Shown here: positions 16,837 through 28,238 of the stretch, piece after piece
Layout: each line of letters begins with the position of its first letter
Numbering within the stretch: the first letter of the stretch is position 1
Assembly: GCF_009828025.1 (NCBI RefSeq)
Contig: NZ_WTYA01000006.1
Span: 1-64,000 of the forward strand
Reading direction: 5' to 3'
DNA length: 64,000 nt
Source: Qipengyuania algicida
GTDB lineage: Bacteria > Pseudomonadota > Alphaproteobacteria > Sphingomonadales > Sphingomonadaceae
Notes under the pieces: generated by a model
What the model was told of the DNA's origin: nothing
Database searches by the model: none
What the model saw: only the letters and a program-made list of their open reading frames with translations
Program-made: the position numbers and the translations under genes

Positions 16837-17256
16837 ATGGCCCAGTTTCTTATCGTCGAAGCACGTTTCTATGCGCATCTCAACGACCAACTTATCGACG
16901 GGGCACGCAGAGCGCTTGAGGCGAAGGGACATTCGGTCGAGGTGTTGACCGTCCCGGGGGCGTTGGAAATACCCGGTGCCATTGCACTCGCTGCTGAAAG
17001 TGGTCGCTACGATGGCTTTGTCGGCATTGGCGCAGTGATCCGTGGGGAAACCTATCACTTCGAGATCGTTGCAGGGGAGAGCGCGCGTGGGATCATGGCG
17101 CTGACCATGGACGGCATCGCTATCGGCAATGGTATCCTTACTGTCGAAAACGAGGCGCAAGCCCAAGTCCGCGCCGATCCCGCGCAGAAGAACAAGGGTG
17201 GCGAAGCGGCCGAAGCGGCCATGGCGCTGCTCGCACTACGGGATAAATTTGCATGA
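16837..17256 (+). CDS. ribH: 6,7-dimethyl-8-ribityllumazine synthase
   Basis: 139 residues, usual length. [11 protein letters not shown] at about 38-48 and [15 protein letters not shown] at about 62-76 are the substrate and catalytic-histidine motifs; the latter His is at about 73. It condenses the RibB product with the pyrimidine intermediate to form lumazine, the riboflavin precursor, in the cytoplasm. GAGGAG lies eight bases before the ATG. It is directly after ribB and overlaps the following aldo-keto reductase gene. Confidence 0.93.
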   Translation: MAQFLIVEARFYAHLNDQLIDGARRALEAKGHSVEVLTVPGALEIPGAIALAAESGRYDGFVGIGAVIRGETYHFEIVAGESARGIMALTMDGIAIGNGILTVENEAQAQVRADPAQKNKGGEAAEAAMALLALRDKFA

Positions 17257-18176
17257 TGAACCACCCTGCCCTCGCCGGACTTCCCCTCGTCCTTGGCGGC
17301 AATGTATTTGGCTGGACCGCCGATAAGAATACCAGCTTTGCCGTACTCGACGCATTCTACGAAGCCGGAGGGCGGATGATCGACACCGCCGATGTCTATT
17401 CGGCCTGGGCCGATGGCCACAAGGGTGGAGAATCGGAACTCGTACTGGGCGAATGGCTGGAGAGCCGCGGCGTGCGCAAGGACATGCGTATCCACACCAA
17501 GACCGGGATGCTTGGCGACAAGGAGCTCTATGAGCCCGCCCGTGTGCTCCAATCGCTCGACGCCTCGCTCGAACGGCTGCGGACCGATTATGTCGATCTG
17601 TACTATGCACATCGAGATTATGAAGAACTTACGCCCGACGCTATCGTGTCCGCCTTTGACGGGGCGGCCAAAAGCAAGAAGGTGACATCGCTGGGCGCGT
17701 CGAACTTCAGCGCCGAGCGACTCAAGGCGATGCTTGATACCGCAACAGAGCTGGGTGCGGCCCCGTTCAGCGTTCTGCAAAACGAATATAACCTTGTCAG
17801 CCGCGACGGCTTCGGACCTGATTTACAGGATCTGTGCAAGACGCACTCCATCCCGATGCTACCCTATTTCGGTCTGGCGGCCGGGTTCCTGACGGGGAAA
17901 TATCGCAAACCGGAAGACTTCGAGGAAGGTGCGCGAGGCTCCGGGGTCAAGAAATTCCAGGAAAAGGGCGCGAACGTGCTCAAGGCTATGGACGCGATTG
18001 CGGATGAAACGGGTGCGAGCCATGCGGCCATCGCGCTTGCATGGTTGCGTGAGCAGCCTGCAATCGGCGCGCCGATCGCCAGCGCGCGCAAGCCAGAACA
18101 GCTCACCGACCTGATCGCCTCGACCAAACTCGATCTCAACGATGCGCAGATCGGGAGGCTATCCGACGCGCTCTAG
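17253..18176 (+). CDS. Aldo/keto reductase
   Basis: 307 residues. The family's catalytic Asp and Tyr appear in [17 protein letters not shown] (about 30-46), and a Lys in the HTKTGMLG segment near 86. His and further barrel motifs follow ([13 protein letters not shown] near 111-123; [10 protein letters not shown] near 149). NADPH-dependent reduction of carbonyl compounds is the family's reaction; the substrate cannot be told. Its ATG overlaps the ribH stop, so it may be expressed with riboflavin genes, although a functional link is only suggested by position. The in-frame ATG three bases later is an alternative start. Confidence 0.85.
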   Translation: MMNHPALAGLPLVLGGNVFGWTADKNTSFAVLDAFYEAGGRMIDTADVYSAWADGHKGGESELVLGEWLESRGVRKDMRIHTKTGMLGDKELYEPARVLQSLDASLERLRTDYVDLYYAHRDYEELTPDAIVSAFDGAAKSKKVTSLGASNFSAERLKAMLDTATELGAAPFSVLQNEYNLVSRDGFGPDLQDLCKTHSIPMLPYFGLAAGFLTGKYRKPEDFEEGARGSGVKKFQEKGANVLKAMDAIADETGASHAAIALAWLREQPAIGAPIASARKPEQLTDLIASTKLDLNDAQIGRLSDAL

Positions 18177-18314
18177 AGGCGTTCGAAAAACTGCGCGAAG
18201 GCAAAACAGGCGCCGCGACGGACCATTGGTCATGCGATGGCGCAGTTACCCAATTGTCACCGCCCACTTGAGCGATCCGCCCGGCAAAACATCACCATCT
18301 GTCAGTTCGTTGCA

Positions 18315-18340
18315 AGGGAGGCTGGATATCCCGCCTCCCT
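18315..18340. terminator. Stem-loop between convergent genes
   Basis: AGGGAGGC (18315-18322) pairs with GCCTCCCT (18333-18340), 8 base pairs with a 10-base loop that is itself palindromic. It lies 11 bases beyond the end of the minus-strand peptidase gene and between it and the convergent aldo-keto reductase, where a bidirectional terminator is expected. No T-run follows, so termination is inferred from position. Confidence 0.45.
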
Positions 18341-18350
18341 CGCCGCGCGA

Positions 18351-20444
18351 TCAGTAAATCGTCACGCGCTTGTCTGGCGCGAGGTAAAGCTTGTCGCCTT
18401 TCTCCACGTTGAAGGCCTTGTACCACGCATCCATGTTGCGCACTGTCAGCGCGCGATACTGTCCCGGCGCGTGCTCATTGGTGACAACCTGCTTGCGCAG
18501 CGCGGCATCGCGCATCTTGGTGGCCCAAGTCTGCGCGAAAGCGAGGAAGAAGCGCTGGTCGCCGGTGAACCCATCGATCACCGGTGCGGGCTTTCCGTTC
18601 AGCGATGCGTGATAGGCTTCATAGGCGGCAGTCAGGCCAGCCAGATCCGCAATGTCCTCGCCCAGCGTCAGCTCGCCATTGACGTGCAGGCCGGGGAAAG
18701 GTTCGTACTGATCGAACTGCTTGGCCAGCGCCTGACCGTTCTCCTTGAACTTCTTCTTGTCGGCATCGGTCCACCAGTTGCGCATGGCGCCGGTGGAATC
18801 GAATGCCGCACCGTTATTGTCAAAGCTGTGGCTGATCTCGTGCCCGATCACCGCACCGATCGCGCCATAATTGTAGGCAGGGTCGGCCTTGGGATCGAAG
18901 AACGGCGGTTGCAGGATTGCTGCTGGGAAGTTCAGCGCATTCTGAACTGGCAGGTTCACCGCATTGACGAGCTGGGCATTCATCCACCACTCGCCCTTGT
19001 CCTGCGGCTTGCCGATCTTGGCGAGCTGCTGTTTGTAGCGAAGCATTTCGGCGGCCTGCTTGTTGGCATAGGCGCTGTCTGGGGAGACCTGGAGCGCGGA
19101 ATAGTCCGTCCATTTGTCGGGATAACCTACTCCAACGGTCATGCCCGTGACCTTGGCCTTGGCTTCTTTCTTGGTCGCCGGGGCCATCCATTTGATCTGG
19201 TCGATATGGTTAGCGAAGGCCGTCTTGATATTCGCCACCATTCCCTGAATTTCAGCCTTTGCGGAGGCGGGAAAATACTTAGCGACATACAGCTTGCCGA
19301 GTGCATCACCCATGTCCGTATTGAGCGCGGCAATCGCACGCTTTGCGCGCGGACGCTGTTGCTCGGTGCCGGTCAGTTCCTTGCCGTAGAAGGCAAAGTG
19401 CAGCCGGTCGAGTGTACCGGGCAGCACGTCGGTGTTTGCGTCGATCTGGTGGAAGACGAGCCAGTCTTTCCACGCATCGAGCGGCTGCGAAGCCACCAGT
19501 GCGGCAAGCTTGGGAATGGCGGTCGGGTTATAGGCATCGAACTTGTCGACCTGACCGAGCTGCGCGGCATCGAAGAAGGTCTTCCAGTCGAGGCCCGGGG
19601 CCTTCTTGGCGAAATCCGCCTGCGTCCAGAGCTGTGAAGCCTTAGTCCAGTCGTTGCTTTCCTCGCGGCTTGCATGCGCCTGTGCGATTTTCACTTCCAG
19701 ATCGTATATCTTCTGCGCCTTGGTGGCAGCATCGGTAATGTTCGCAGCCTTCAGCAGGTTTTCGATGTAGCTGCGATAGTCCTTGCGGTAACTCGCCATC
19801 TTGGAATCGGACGACAGATAGTATTCGCGATCCGGCATCCCCAGCCCGCCCTGCAGGATATAGGGCACAACGTCGCCGCCCTTGAGCGCCTGCGTCACAA
19901 ACACGCCGAAGAGGTTTGGCGTCTGGAAGTTAACCGCATTGAGGGGATCCACATCCGCGCGGATCTGGCTACCGAGAACTTTCGCAAGCTGCGTCTTGTC
20001 GGTGATCGCATCGAATTTCGCGAGTGTCGGCTGAACCGGGGTCATGCCGGCGGTATCGATCGCCTGAGTGTTCATATAGGCATCGTAGAACGCCTTGACC
20101 TTCGCAGCGTCAGTGCCGGTCGCGGGTGTGGATTTCTCGATCTCGCCGATCAGGCTCGCAAGTTCCTTGTCGGTCTTCTCGCTGGCGATCCAGAACGCCC
20201 CAATGCCAGACCGGTCGGCCGGGATCTGGGTGTTCTTCATCCAGGTGCCATCGGCGTAACTGTACCAGTCGTTGCCCGGTTTGACCGACGTATCCATCCA
20301 GTCCTTGCGAATGCCAAGTTCAGTGCCGGGCTTCGCTTGCGTTGCTTCGGTTGAAGCGGACTGATCCTTGGGCTGGCTGCAAGCAACGGGACCAAGCAGA
20401 ATGACGCTGCTCGCAAGCAGCGTGGCGGTAAGACGGCTTTTCAT
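18351..20444 (-). CDS. M13-family metallopeptidase, lipoprotein
   Basis: 697 residues, the usual size for this neprilysin-like family. The N-terminus has a signal sequence ending GPVACS, a lipobox with the acylated Cys near residue 22, so it should be a membrane-bound lipoprotein facing the periplasm. The zinc motif HEISH lies near 532, preceded by the family's usual context IGAVIGHEISHSFDN, and the third ligand glutamate is in GEDIADLAG near 590. It cleaves peptides of moderate length. Monocistronic-looking; the eno gene lies upstream on the same strand. Confidence 0.9.
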   Translation of the reverse strand: MKSRLTATLLASSVILLGPVACSQPKDQSASTEATQAKPGTELGIRKDWMDTSVKPGNDWYSYADGTWMKNTQIPADRSGIGAFWIASEKTDKELASLIGEIEKSTPATGTDAAKVKAFYDAYMNTQAIDTAGMTPVQPTLAKFDAITDKTQLAKVLGSQIRADVDPLNAVNFQTPNLFGVFVTQALKGGDVVPYILQGGLGMPDREYYLSSDSKMASYRKDYRSYIENLLKAANITDAATKAQKIYDLEVKIAQAHASREESNDWTKASQLWTQADFAKKAPGLDWKTFFDAAQLGQVDKFDAYNPTAIPKLAALVASQPLDAWKDWLVFHQIDANTDVLPGTLDRLHFAFYGKELTGTEQQRPRAKRAIAALNTDMGDALGKLYVAKYFPASAKAEIQGMVANIKTAFANHIDQIKWMAPATKKEAKAKVTGMTVGVGYPDKWTDYSALQVSPDSAYANKQAAEMLRYKQQLAKIGKPQDKGEWWMNAQLVNAVNLPVQNALNFPAAILQPPFFDPKADPAYNYGAIGAVIGHEISHSFDNNGAAFDSTGAMRNWWTDADKKKFKENGQALAKQFDQYEPFPGLHVNGELTLGEDIADLAGLTAAYEAYHASLNGKPAPVIDGFTGDQRFFLAFAQTWATKMRDAALRKQVVTNEHAPGQYRALTVRNMDAWYKAFNVEKGDKLYLAPDKRVTIY

Positions 20445-20466
20445 TTTATTCTCCCGAAGGGTCTCA

Positions 20467-20498
20467 AGCGGCAGGCACTAGTGCCTGTTCCTGCCGCT
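20467..20498. terminator. Stem-loop between eno and the M13 peptidase gene
   Basis: AGCGGCAGG (20467-20475) pairs with CCTGCCGCT (20490-20498), nine base pairs. Overlapping it, AGGCACTAGTGCCT (20473-20486) is a perfect palindrome, so two alternative stems can form. It lies in the 99-base gap after eno and before the peptidase gene on the minus strand. No T-run is seen; it may be a terminator, a processing site or an operator. Confidence 0.4.
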
Positions 20499-20543
20499 CA
20501 GATGAACGAAGTTGGCCAGAGTGCCAGTGTCAAACCAGGTGAA

Positions 20544-21881
<1,338 letters not shown>

Positions 21882-21999
21882 TTAGGTGTCGGCGGCCATC
21901 TATGCCGCGGAACATAGACGTGCAAGTTGCGTTGCAAACGATAAGGATGGAAAGCAGCGAACCTTGTGTGTGACATATCCGGGAAGGGACCAAATTCAA

Positions 22000-22626
22000 A
22001 TGGCGGAAAAGACAGAGACCCCGAAACCGAAGAAGCGTACCGCGAGCACGCGCAAATCCGCAGCATCCAACACCCGGCCCAAGGCCAGCAAGGTAAAGGA
22101 AACAACTGCCATGACTGATACGATTACCCCACCAGCCCCCGTCACCGATCACAAGGCCGAGGCGAAGTCGCGCTTCAATGCAGCGCTGGAAGAAGCCAAG
22201 GCGGGTGCCGCCGCACTGAAGGCAGAGGCAGGCGATCGCGCCAGTGCCTATCGCAGCCAGGCGCGCGGGAAGAGCAAGGATTTGTCGAAGGACGCCAAGG
22301 CTTACGCAGACGAAGCGAAAGTGCGCGGCAAGGAACTCGCGACCCAGGGCAAGGGCAAGCTCAGCGAAGGGCTGACCGCGCTTGGCCAGACCGTGGCCGA
22401 GAACGCGCATGTCGTGGACGAGCGACTGGGCGCAAAATACGGCGATTATGCTCGGAGCGCATCACGCAGCTTGAAGGAAACCGCGACCAAGCTCGACGGC
22501 AAGAGCGTCGAGGAACTGGGTGAAGACGCCAGGGAGATGGTTCGCAAAAGCCCTGCCACGGCAGTCGGTATTGCTGCAGTGGTAGGCTTCATGCTGTCGC
22601 GCCTGTTCACCCGTTCGCGTCGCTGA
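22000..22626 (+). CDS. YqjD/ElaB-like (DUF883-type) membrane protein
   Basis: 208 residues from ATG 22000. A basic low-complexity N-terminus (KPKKRTASTRKSAASNTRPK) is followed by a long charged helix rich in Ala, Lys and Glu and a final membrane segment near 185-200 (TAVGIAAVVGFMLSRLF) ending in arginines. This architecture is that of the YqjD/ElaB stress proteins, which are C-tail anchored and can bind ribosomes. An ATG at 22111 with AAAGGAA about ten bases upstream could give a shorter form without the basic tail. First of a four-gene group with a YqjE-like holin-fold gene and two further small genes. Confidence 0.7.
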   Translation: MAEKTETPKPKKRTASTRKSAASNTRPKASKVKETTAMTDTITPPAPVTDHKAEAKSRFNAALEEAKAGAAALKAEAGDRASAYRSQARGKSKDLSKDAKAYADEAKVRGKELATQGKGKLSEGLTALGQTVAENAHVVDERLGAKYGDYARSASRSLKETATKLDGKSVEELGEDAREMVRKSPATAVGIAAVVGFMLSRLFTRSRR

Positions 22627-22655
22627 TTGCGCAGGATAGGGACAGGTTCGGGGGC

Positions 22656-23072
22656 GTGACACGACCGCAGGATTTAGACAGATCGGATGTCAGGCAGGTT
22701 CCGCGGGATCTTTCTGACGCACGCCAGGACAGCGATGGTTCGGAAGAGCCATCGCTGGCCGAAGACGTGTCGGCATTGTTCGATGATGGCAAAACCTATC
22801 TGGAAGCCGAGATCGCCTTCCAGAAAAGCCGGGCCGGATTTGTTGGCAACAGGCTCAAACGTGCCGGGGCGATCGGGTTGGTCGCACTCGGCCTTCTGCA
22901 TCTGGCTGGGATCGCGTTGACCGTTGGCCTTGTCATCGCGTTGTCGACGTTGGTCGGACCATGGTTCGCGACGGCTATCGTGGTGATCGCCTTCGCCGGT
23001 CTGGCGATACTCCTGCTGGCGAGGCTGCGCGGTCTGTTTGCCGACATCGGCTCCGCTTTCGAGGAACAGTGA
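22656..23072 (+). CDS. YqjE-like / holin-superfamily membrane protein
   Basis: 138 residues. GTG start at 22656. Two adjacent membrane segments (about 70-90 and 93-120) follow an acidic N-terminal helix with LAEDVSALFDDGKTYLEAEIA. The pattern fits the PF07332-type putative holin/YqjE family, found with YqjD in enterobacteria. It is not clear evidence of a phage: no lysis genes are nearby. It overlaps the next gene by one base (TGATG). Confidence 0.7.
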   Translation: MTRPQDLDRSDVRQVPRDLSDARQDSDGSEEPSLAEDVSALFDDGKTYLEAEIAFQKSRAGFVGNRLKRAGAIGLVALGLLHLAGIALTVGLVIALSTLVGPWFATAIVVIAFAGLAILLLARLRGLFADIGSAFEEQ

Positions 23073-23392
23073 TGACAGATTTGCGCCATCGCATGTTGGA
23101 AGACAGGCTGGTTCGCGATTCAGCCCGCGCGCTGGTCAAGGCCGATATCGAGAATCTGCGAAGCGACCTCGCTCAAAAGAGTATCGGAGAACGCGCATTT
23201 GGGCGCATCGCTGATGGTGCGATCGACGTTTATGACGAAGCCGTGGAAGTGGCAGCCGATCACAAGGGCGCACTCGCGGCCATTGTCGCAGCTCTCGCGA
23301 TGTGGTTCGCCCGGCATCCCCTGATCGCCATGTTTTCTGACCCGGATGATGAAGAATTCGGCGAGTCAGGCACGGAACAAGATCACGCGTAA
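23072..23392 (+). CDS. Small protein of the YqjD-YqjE group, function unknown
   Basis: 106 residues from the ATG overlapping the previous stop (TGATG), so translation is probably coupled. One hydrophobic stretch near 65-82 (LAAIVAALAMWFARHPL) and an acidic tail. It may correspond to the third, poorly conserved gene of the yqjD-yqjE-yqjK layout, but I do not recognise the sequence itself. Confidence 0.55.
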   Translation: MTDLRHRMLEDRLVRDSARALVKADIENLRSDLAQKSIGERAFGRIADGAIDVYDEAVEVAADHKGALAAIVAALAMWFARHPLIAMFSDPDDEEFGESGTEQDHA

Positions 23393-23430
23393 AGCCGTTC
23401 CGATAAAGAACCCGAACGCGGAGACTATTC

Positions 23431-23949
23431 ATGAGCGAAGAAACTGGAACCAAGATCATCACTGACGAAGAACGTCGCGAGGCGCTTCGTCAGAAAATTG
23501 CCGCGAGCGAAGAACGCAATGCCCAGCGCACTTTTGCCGATCAGGCTAAGGAAGCTGCCAATACCGCGCTCGATTACGTTCGGGAAAACCCGCTCAAATC
23601 GGTTGCCGCTGTGGCACTGGGTGCTTTGGCCATCGGGGCGATGACCCGTCGTGGGCGCAATGTTGCAACCAATGCGGGCAAAAGGACGAGTAAGTTTGCG
23701 GCTCTCGCTAGCGATGCAGCTATTGCTTATACGATGAGCCTGCTCGACGCCGCCGGCGATGCGGTCGAAACCGGGCAACATAAAATGGCCGATTTCAGTG
23801 ACACTGTGGGGGACAAGGCGCGCAAATTTCGGCGCTTTTCCGCCAAGGAAGCTCACGAGGTGAGCGACCAGGTGAACAAAGTGGCCCGCAAGACCGGCCG
23901 CTCGACGCGCAAGACGATCAAGGATCTGCGATCGCGCCTGACGCATTAA
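23431..23949 (+). CDS. Second YqjD/ElaB-like protein
   Basis: 172 residues. A charged helical N-terminus and the segment RENPLKSVAAVALGALAIGAMTRRGR near 51-76 match the glycine-zipper membrane anchor of DUF883-type proteins, but here the anchor is central and a basic, helical C-terminal region of about 90 residues follows. It closes the four-gene envelope cluster. Likely a membrane-associated stress or envelope protein; role unknown. Confidence 0.65.
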   Translation: MSEETGTKIITDEERREALRQKIAASEERNAQRTFADQAKEAANTALDYVRENPLKSVAAVALGALAIGAMTRRGRNVATNAGKRTSKFAALASDAAIAYTMSLLDAAGDAVETGQHKMADFSDTVGDKARKFRRFSAKEAHEVSDQVNKVARKTGRSTRKTIKDLRSRLTH

Positions 23950-24045
23950 TTGCGGCAATTGTCATATTTCGCGGCGCGATGGGGTTTTCCTGTCGCGCCG
24001 CGTTCCCTATGGGCCTGCTGATTCCTCCCCATTCAAGGTTCAATC

Positions 24046-24270
24046 ATGCCCGAACAAAAACAATTGCTCCATCTGGTGATGGGCGGCCGTGTAACGGACC
24101 CGCGCAGCCTCGAATTCGAAGACCTCAAGGCGATCGATATCGTCGGAGTGTTTCCTAACTACTCAAGCGCTCTGGAAGCATGGCGCGGAGCGGCGCAGCG
24201 GACGGTCGACGATGCAGAGATGAAATACGTCATCGTGCATCTTCACAAGCTGCTCGAGCCGGACGAATAG
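24046..24270 (+). CDS. DUF4170 protein
   Basis: 74 residues. The pattern HLVMGGRVTDP, DIVGVFPNYSSALEAWRGAAQRTVD and YVIVHLHKLLEP (in part) matches the small DUF4170 family, restricted as far as I know to alphaproteobacteria and uncharacterised. Soluble, no membrane segment. It is followed within a few bases by a strong 15-base-pair hairpin shared with the convergent greA gene. Confidence 0.8.
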   Translation: MPEQKQLLHLVMGGRVTDPRSLEFEDLKAIDIVGVFPNYSSALEAWRGAAQRTVDDAEMKYVIVHLHKLLEPDE

Positions 24271-24276
24271 TAATGG

Positions 24277-24317
24277 CGCAATTAGAGGCGGTCTTGTTCG
24301 GCCCGCCTCTAATTGCG
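24277..24317. terminator. Perfect 15-bp bidirectional hairpin between DUF4170 and greA
   Basis: CGCAATTAGAGGCGG (24277-24291) pairs perfectly with CCGCCTCTAATTGCG (24303-24317), with an 11-base loop. It fills the 53-base gap between two convergent genes, and starts six bases after the DUF4170 stop. The A+T-rich lower stem can act as the U-tract in both directions. A bidirectional terminator is the most likely role. Confidence 0.75.
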
Positions 24318-24323
24318 TTCAGT

Positions 24324-24791
24324 TCAGATGAATTCGATCTTTTCGACGAGATAGAACTTGTCGCCCGACGGAACGGTCACCTCGATCTCGTCCTCGACCT
24401 GCTTGCCGATCAGTGCCCGCCCGAGCGGTGAGTTATAGCTGATCCGCCCATTGTTCGCGTCTGCTTCAGTCTGGCCGACAATCTGATAGCGCACCGGCTT
24501 GTCGTTCTCGTCTAGCAAGGTCACCGTTGCGCCAAACACAATGCGGTCGCCCGAAAGCGTCGTCGGATCGATGATTTGCGCACGACTTACCTTGTCTTCA
24601 ATGTCAGAGATCTGCGCCTCGATCTGCCCCTGGCGTTCCTTGGCCGCGTGATATTCCGCGTTCTCGGAAAGATCGCCATGCGCGCGCGCTTCCTCGATCG
24701 CGTCGACCACCTTGGGGCGTTCCGCACGTAATAGCTTCAAATCAGCCGTCAGCTTTTCATAGCCCTCGGCCAGCATGGGCACCTTTTCCAT
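24324..24791 (-). CDS. greA: Transcription elongation factor GreA
   Basis: 155 residues, the usual length. The N-terminal coiled coil (about 10-75) carries the acidic tip region [15 protein letters not shown] near 40-54, and the C-terminal FKBP-like domain ends [18 protein letters not shown]. GreA rescues backtracked RNA polymerase by stimulating transcript cleavage. It is downstream of carB on the same strand, with about 110 bases between, a common alphaproteobacterial arrangement. Confidence 0.95.
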   Translation of the reverse strand: MEKVPMLAEGYEKLTADLKLLRAERPKVVDAIEEARAHGDLSENAEYHAAKERQGQIEAQISDIEDKVSRAQIIDPTTLSGDRIVFGATVTLLDENDKPVRYQIVGQTEADANNGRISYNSPLGRALIGKQVEDEIEVTVPSGDKFYLVEKIEFI

Positions 24792-24902
24792 GGGCGTATA
24801 TATCCTTTTCTGTCCCCTCGCCTCCCGGGCAATTCGCCGCCGGGCCGCTTCACGAGCAGCGCCGATCAGGCAGAATGTCGGGAGTGAGTGTTAATCTGGT
24901 TG

Positions 24903-27900
24903 TCAGCTATAATAGTCTTGCAATGAACGCACTTCAAGCTGGCTTGGCGCAACGTCCACGATTGCCCTGGCTGCAGCGACCGATCCTGCAGCGGTTGTGT
25001 AGTAAGGCAACTTCTTTTCGAGCGCTGATGCCCGGATCGATTGCGAGTCGAGCAACGACTGCCAGCCCTCAGTGGTGTTGAAGATCAGCGCAATCTCGCC
25101 ATCGATGATCGCATCGACGATGTGTGGACGCCCCTCGGCAACCTTGTTGACGCGCGTAACGGATAAGCCGCGCTCCTCAAGATATTTTGCCGTCCCCCCG
25201 GTCGCCACGACGGAGAAGCCATAGTCGATCAGTTGGCGCACGGCAGGTTCGATCACCGATTTGTCGCTGTCCTTGACCGATACAAACAACGTGCCTTCGC
25301 GCGGCAGTTCCATTCCTACCCCGATCTGAGATTTGAGAAAGGCGGCAGGGAAGCTGCGATCGATCCCCATCACCTCGCCCGTACTTTTCATTTCCGGCGA
25401 CAGCACCGGATCGGCGCCGGGGAAGCGCGCAAACGGGAAAATCGCTTCCTTTACCGCCATATGATCGGCGGGGACGACGAACGGTTCGAATCCATCAAGC
25501 TTTTCGCCAGCCATTACGCGCGCAGCGATCTTGGCCACAGGGCGACCGATGGCTTTGGCCACGAACGGCACGGTGCGGCTCGCGCGCGGGTTAACCTCGA
25601 TCAGATAGACCTCGGCGCCGTTCTCGCCTTGCTTGACCGCAAACTGGACATTCATCAGCCCGCGCACCTTGAGCGCCACGGCCAGCTCGCCCGCCTGCCG
25701 TTCCATCTCGGCCACGACATCATCGGGCAGGCTGTAGGGCGGCAGGGTACAGGCGCTGTCGCCTGAGTGCACACCGGCTTCCTCGATATGCTGCATTACC
25801 CCGGCAATGCGTACTTCGCTGCCATCGCTGATCACATCGACATCGCATTCGATCGCATCGCGCAGATACTGGTCGACCAGCACCGGGCTGTCGCCGGACA
25901 CGTTGACGGCGGTGTTGATGTAATCGTCGAGCTGCGCCTCGCTGTCGACGATTTCCATTGCTCGCCCGCCCAGCACATAAGACGGACGGAGCAGAACCGG
26001 ATAACCGATAGTGCGGGCCACCGCCGCAGCCTCGTCGCGGCTCTTGGCGATTCCGTTGTCCGGCTGCTTGAGGTTGAGCTGCCGCACCAGCTTGGCAAAG
26101 CGTTCCCGGTCCTCGGCCAGGTCGATCGCATCGGGGCTGGTGCCAAGGATCGGAATGCCTTCGCGTTCCAACGCGGCGGCAAGCTTGAGCGGTGTCTGTC
26201 CGCCAAGCTGGACGATCACGCCAACCAGCTCGCCTCGGGACTTCTCGACCCGCAGAATCTCGAGCACGTCCTCTTCCGTGAGCGGCTCGAAATACAGCCG
26301 GTCCGAGGTGTCGTAATCGGTCGACACAGTCTCCGGGTTGCAATTGACCATGATCGTCTCGAACCCGGCTTCACTCAGCGCGAAGCAGGCGTGCACGCAG
26401 CAATAGTCGAATTCGATGCCCTGCCCGATCCGGTTCGGGCCGCCGCCGAGGATCACGATCTTCCTACGGTCACTGGGTTCGGCCTCGTCCTCTGCCTCAC
26501 CGAAGCTGGGCGCTTCATAGGTTGAATACATATACGGCGTCACCGCTTCGAATTCCGCGGCGCAGCTGTCGATGCGCTTGAAAACGGGCAGCACCCCGAG
26601 TTTGTGGCGTAGCTTGCGCACCTCTTCCTCGCTGGTCGCACCAGCCATCGCGCGCAGGGCATCGTGCAGCAGGCCAGAGCGGCGCGCCTGCGTTTCGGCA
26701 AGTCCGCCCGCCACACCGACCGAGCGCACCGCAAGCGTTGCGAGGCGTTTGTCGGAGAAACCCATTGCCTTCAGCCGCCGCATCTCTTCGGCCGTATTGG
26801 GCAGTCCGTGATGCGCGATCATGCTCTCTTCATAAACGATCGCCTCGATCTGGCGCAGGAACCAAGGGTCGAAGCCGGTGACCGCCTGAATGTCCTCGAC
26901 GCTCAGCCCTTCCCGGAACGCCTGGGCGATGCGCAGAATGCGGTCGGGCGTCCGCTGCGACAGCGCGGCGGTGATGACATCGCGCGCCTTGCCTTCCAGC
27001 TCCGTTACGCGGTTGAACCCGTCAAGTCCGGTTTCCAGCCCGCGCAGCGCCTTCTGCACGCTTTCCTGGAAACAGCGACCGATGGCCATGACCTCGCCCA
27101 CCGACTTCATCGCGGTGGACAGCTCCGCCTTGGCGCCCTTGAATTTCTCGAAGGCGAAACGCGGAATCTTGGTGACGACGTAATCGATGGTCGGCTCGAA
27201 GCTGGCGGGCGTTGCTCCCGTGATCTCATTGGTGATCTCGTCGAGCGTGTAGCCGACCGCCAGTTTCGCCGCGACGCGGGCGATTGGGAAACCCGTGGCC
27301 TTAGACGCCAGTGCGGATGAGCGCGACACGCGCGGGTTCATCTCGATCACGATCAGCCGCCCGGTCTTGGGATCGACCGCGAACTGGACATTGGAACCGC
27401 CGGTTTCCACCCCGATCTCGCGCAGCACGGCGATGCTGGCCGAGCGCATGATCTGGTATTCCTTGTCGGTCAGCGTCAGCGCCGGAGCGACCGTGATCGA
27501 ATCCCCGGTGTGGACGCCCATCGGATCGACGTTCTCGATGGCGCAAATGATGATCGCGTTGTCCTTGCGGTCGCGCACCACCTCCATCTCGTATTCTTTC
27601 CACCCAAGCAGTGATTCCTCGATCAGAACTTCGGTGGTGGGGCTGGCATCGAGTCCGGAGCGGACGATGTGTTCGAATTCGGCCTTGTTATAGGCAATCC
27701 CCCCACCGGTTCCGCCGAGGGTAAAGCTTGGGCGGATAATTGCCGGAAGGCCCGTGTGCTCGAGCACCGCGAAAGCCTCGTCCACCGTGTTCGCGACACC
27801 GCTGCGTGCACTTTCCAGCCCGATGGCATCCATCGCCTTGCGGAAGCGCTGGCGGTTTTCGGCCTTGTCGATGGCATCGGCCTTGGCGCCGATCATCTCG

Positions 27901-28238
27901 ACATTGAACTCGGCCAGAACGCCCATTTCTTCCAGCTTCAGCGCGCAGTTGAGCGCGGTCTGCCCGCCCATCGTCGGCAGCAAGGCGTCGGGCCGTTCTT
28001 TCTCGATGATCTTGGCGACGATGGCCGGAGTGATCGGTTCGATATAGGTCGCATCCGCCATCTCCGGGTCGGTCATGATCGTGGCCGGGTTGGAGTTGAC
28101 GAGGATGACACGATAGCCTTCCTCCTTCAGCGCCTTGATCGCCTGCGTCCCGGAATAGTCGAACTCACAGGCCTGGCCGATGATGATCGGGCCGGCGCCG
28201 ATGACGAGGATGGATTTAATGTCGGTGCGTTTGGGCAT
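24903..28238 (-). CDS. carB: Carbamoyl-phosphate synthase large subunit
   Basis: 1111 residues. Two homologous ATP-grasp halves (about 1-400 and 560-940), an oligomerisation region between them, and a C-terminal MGS-like regulatory domain (about 955-1111). It makes carbamoyl phosphate from bicarbonate, ammonia from CarA, and two ATP, feeding arginine and pyrimidines. The ATG overlaps the stop of the small exported-protein gene by one ATGA, so carA, that gene and carB are one unit. Confidence 0.97.
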   Translation of the reverse strand: MPKRTDIKSILVIGAGPIIIGQACEFDYSGTQAIKALKEEGYRVILVNSNPATIMTDPEMADATYIEPITPAIVAKIIEKERPDALLPTMGGQTALNCALKLEEMGVLAEFNVEMIGAKADAIDKAENRQRFRKAMDAIGLESARSGVANTVDEAFAVLEHTGLPAIIRPSFTLGGTGGGIAYNKAEFEHIVRSGLDASPTTEVLIEESLLGWKEYEMEVVRDRKDNAIIICAIENVDPMGVHTGDSITVAPALTLTDKEYQIMRSASIAVLREIGVETGGSNVQFAVDPKTGRLIVIEMNPRVSRSSALASKATGFPIARVAAKLAVGYTLDEITNEITGATPASFEPTIDYVVTKIPRFAFEKFKGAKAELSTAMKSVGEVMAIGRCFQESVQKALRGLETGLDGFNRVTELEGKARDVITAALSQRTPDRILRIAQAFREGLSVEDIQAVTGFDPWFLRQIEAIVYEESMIAHHGLPNTAEEMRRLKAMGFSDKRLATLAVRSVGVAGGLAETQARRSGLLHDALRAMAGATSEEEVRKLRHKLGVLPVFKRIDSCAAEFEAVTPYMYSTYEAPSFGEAEDEAEPSDRRKIVILGGGPNRIGQGIEFDYCCVHACFALSEAGFETIMVNCNPETVSTDYDTSDRLYFEPLTEEDVLEILRVEKSRGELVGVIVQLGGQTPLKLAAALEREGIPILGTSPDAIDLAEDRERFAKLVRQLNLKQPDNGIAKSRDEAAAVARTIGYPVLLRPSYVLGGRAMEIVDSEAQLDDYINTAVNVSGDSPVLVDQYLRDAIECDVDVISDGSEVRIAGVMQHIEEAGVHSGDSACTLPPYSLPDDVVAEMERQAGELAVALKVRGLMNVQFAVKQGENGAEVYLIEVNPRASRTVPFVAKAIGRPVAKIAARVMAGEKLDGFEPFVVPADHMAVKEAIFPFARFPGADPVLSPEMKSTGEVMGIDRSFPAAFLKSQIGVGMELPREGTLFVSVKDSDKSVIEPAVRQLIDYGFSVVATGGTAKYLEERGLSVTRVNKVAEGRPHIVDAIIDGEIALIFNTTEGWQSLLDSQSIRASALEKKLPYYTTAAGSVAAARAIVDVAPSQLEVRSLQDYYS

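Noticed and set aside
18237-19637. 466-codon plus-strand frame opposite the M13 peptidase
   Set aside because: Antisense of a recognised peptidase with the zinc motif; no ribosome-binding site and no known domain.
22656-23072. Holin-like gene as evidence of a prophage
   Set aside because: No lysis or structural genes lie nearby, and the gene sits in a YqjD-type cluster.
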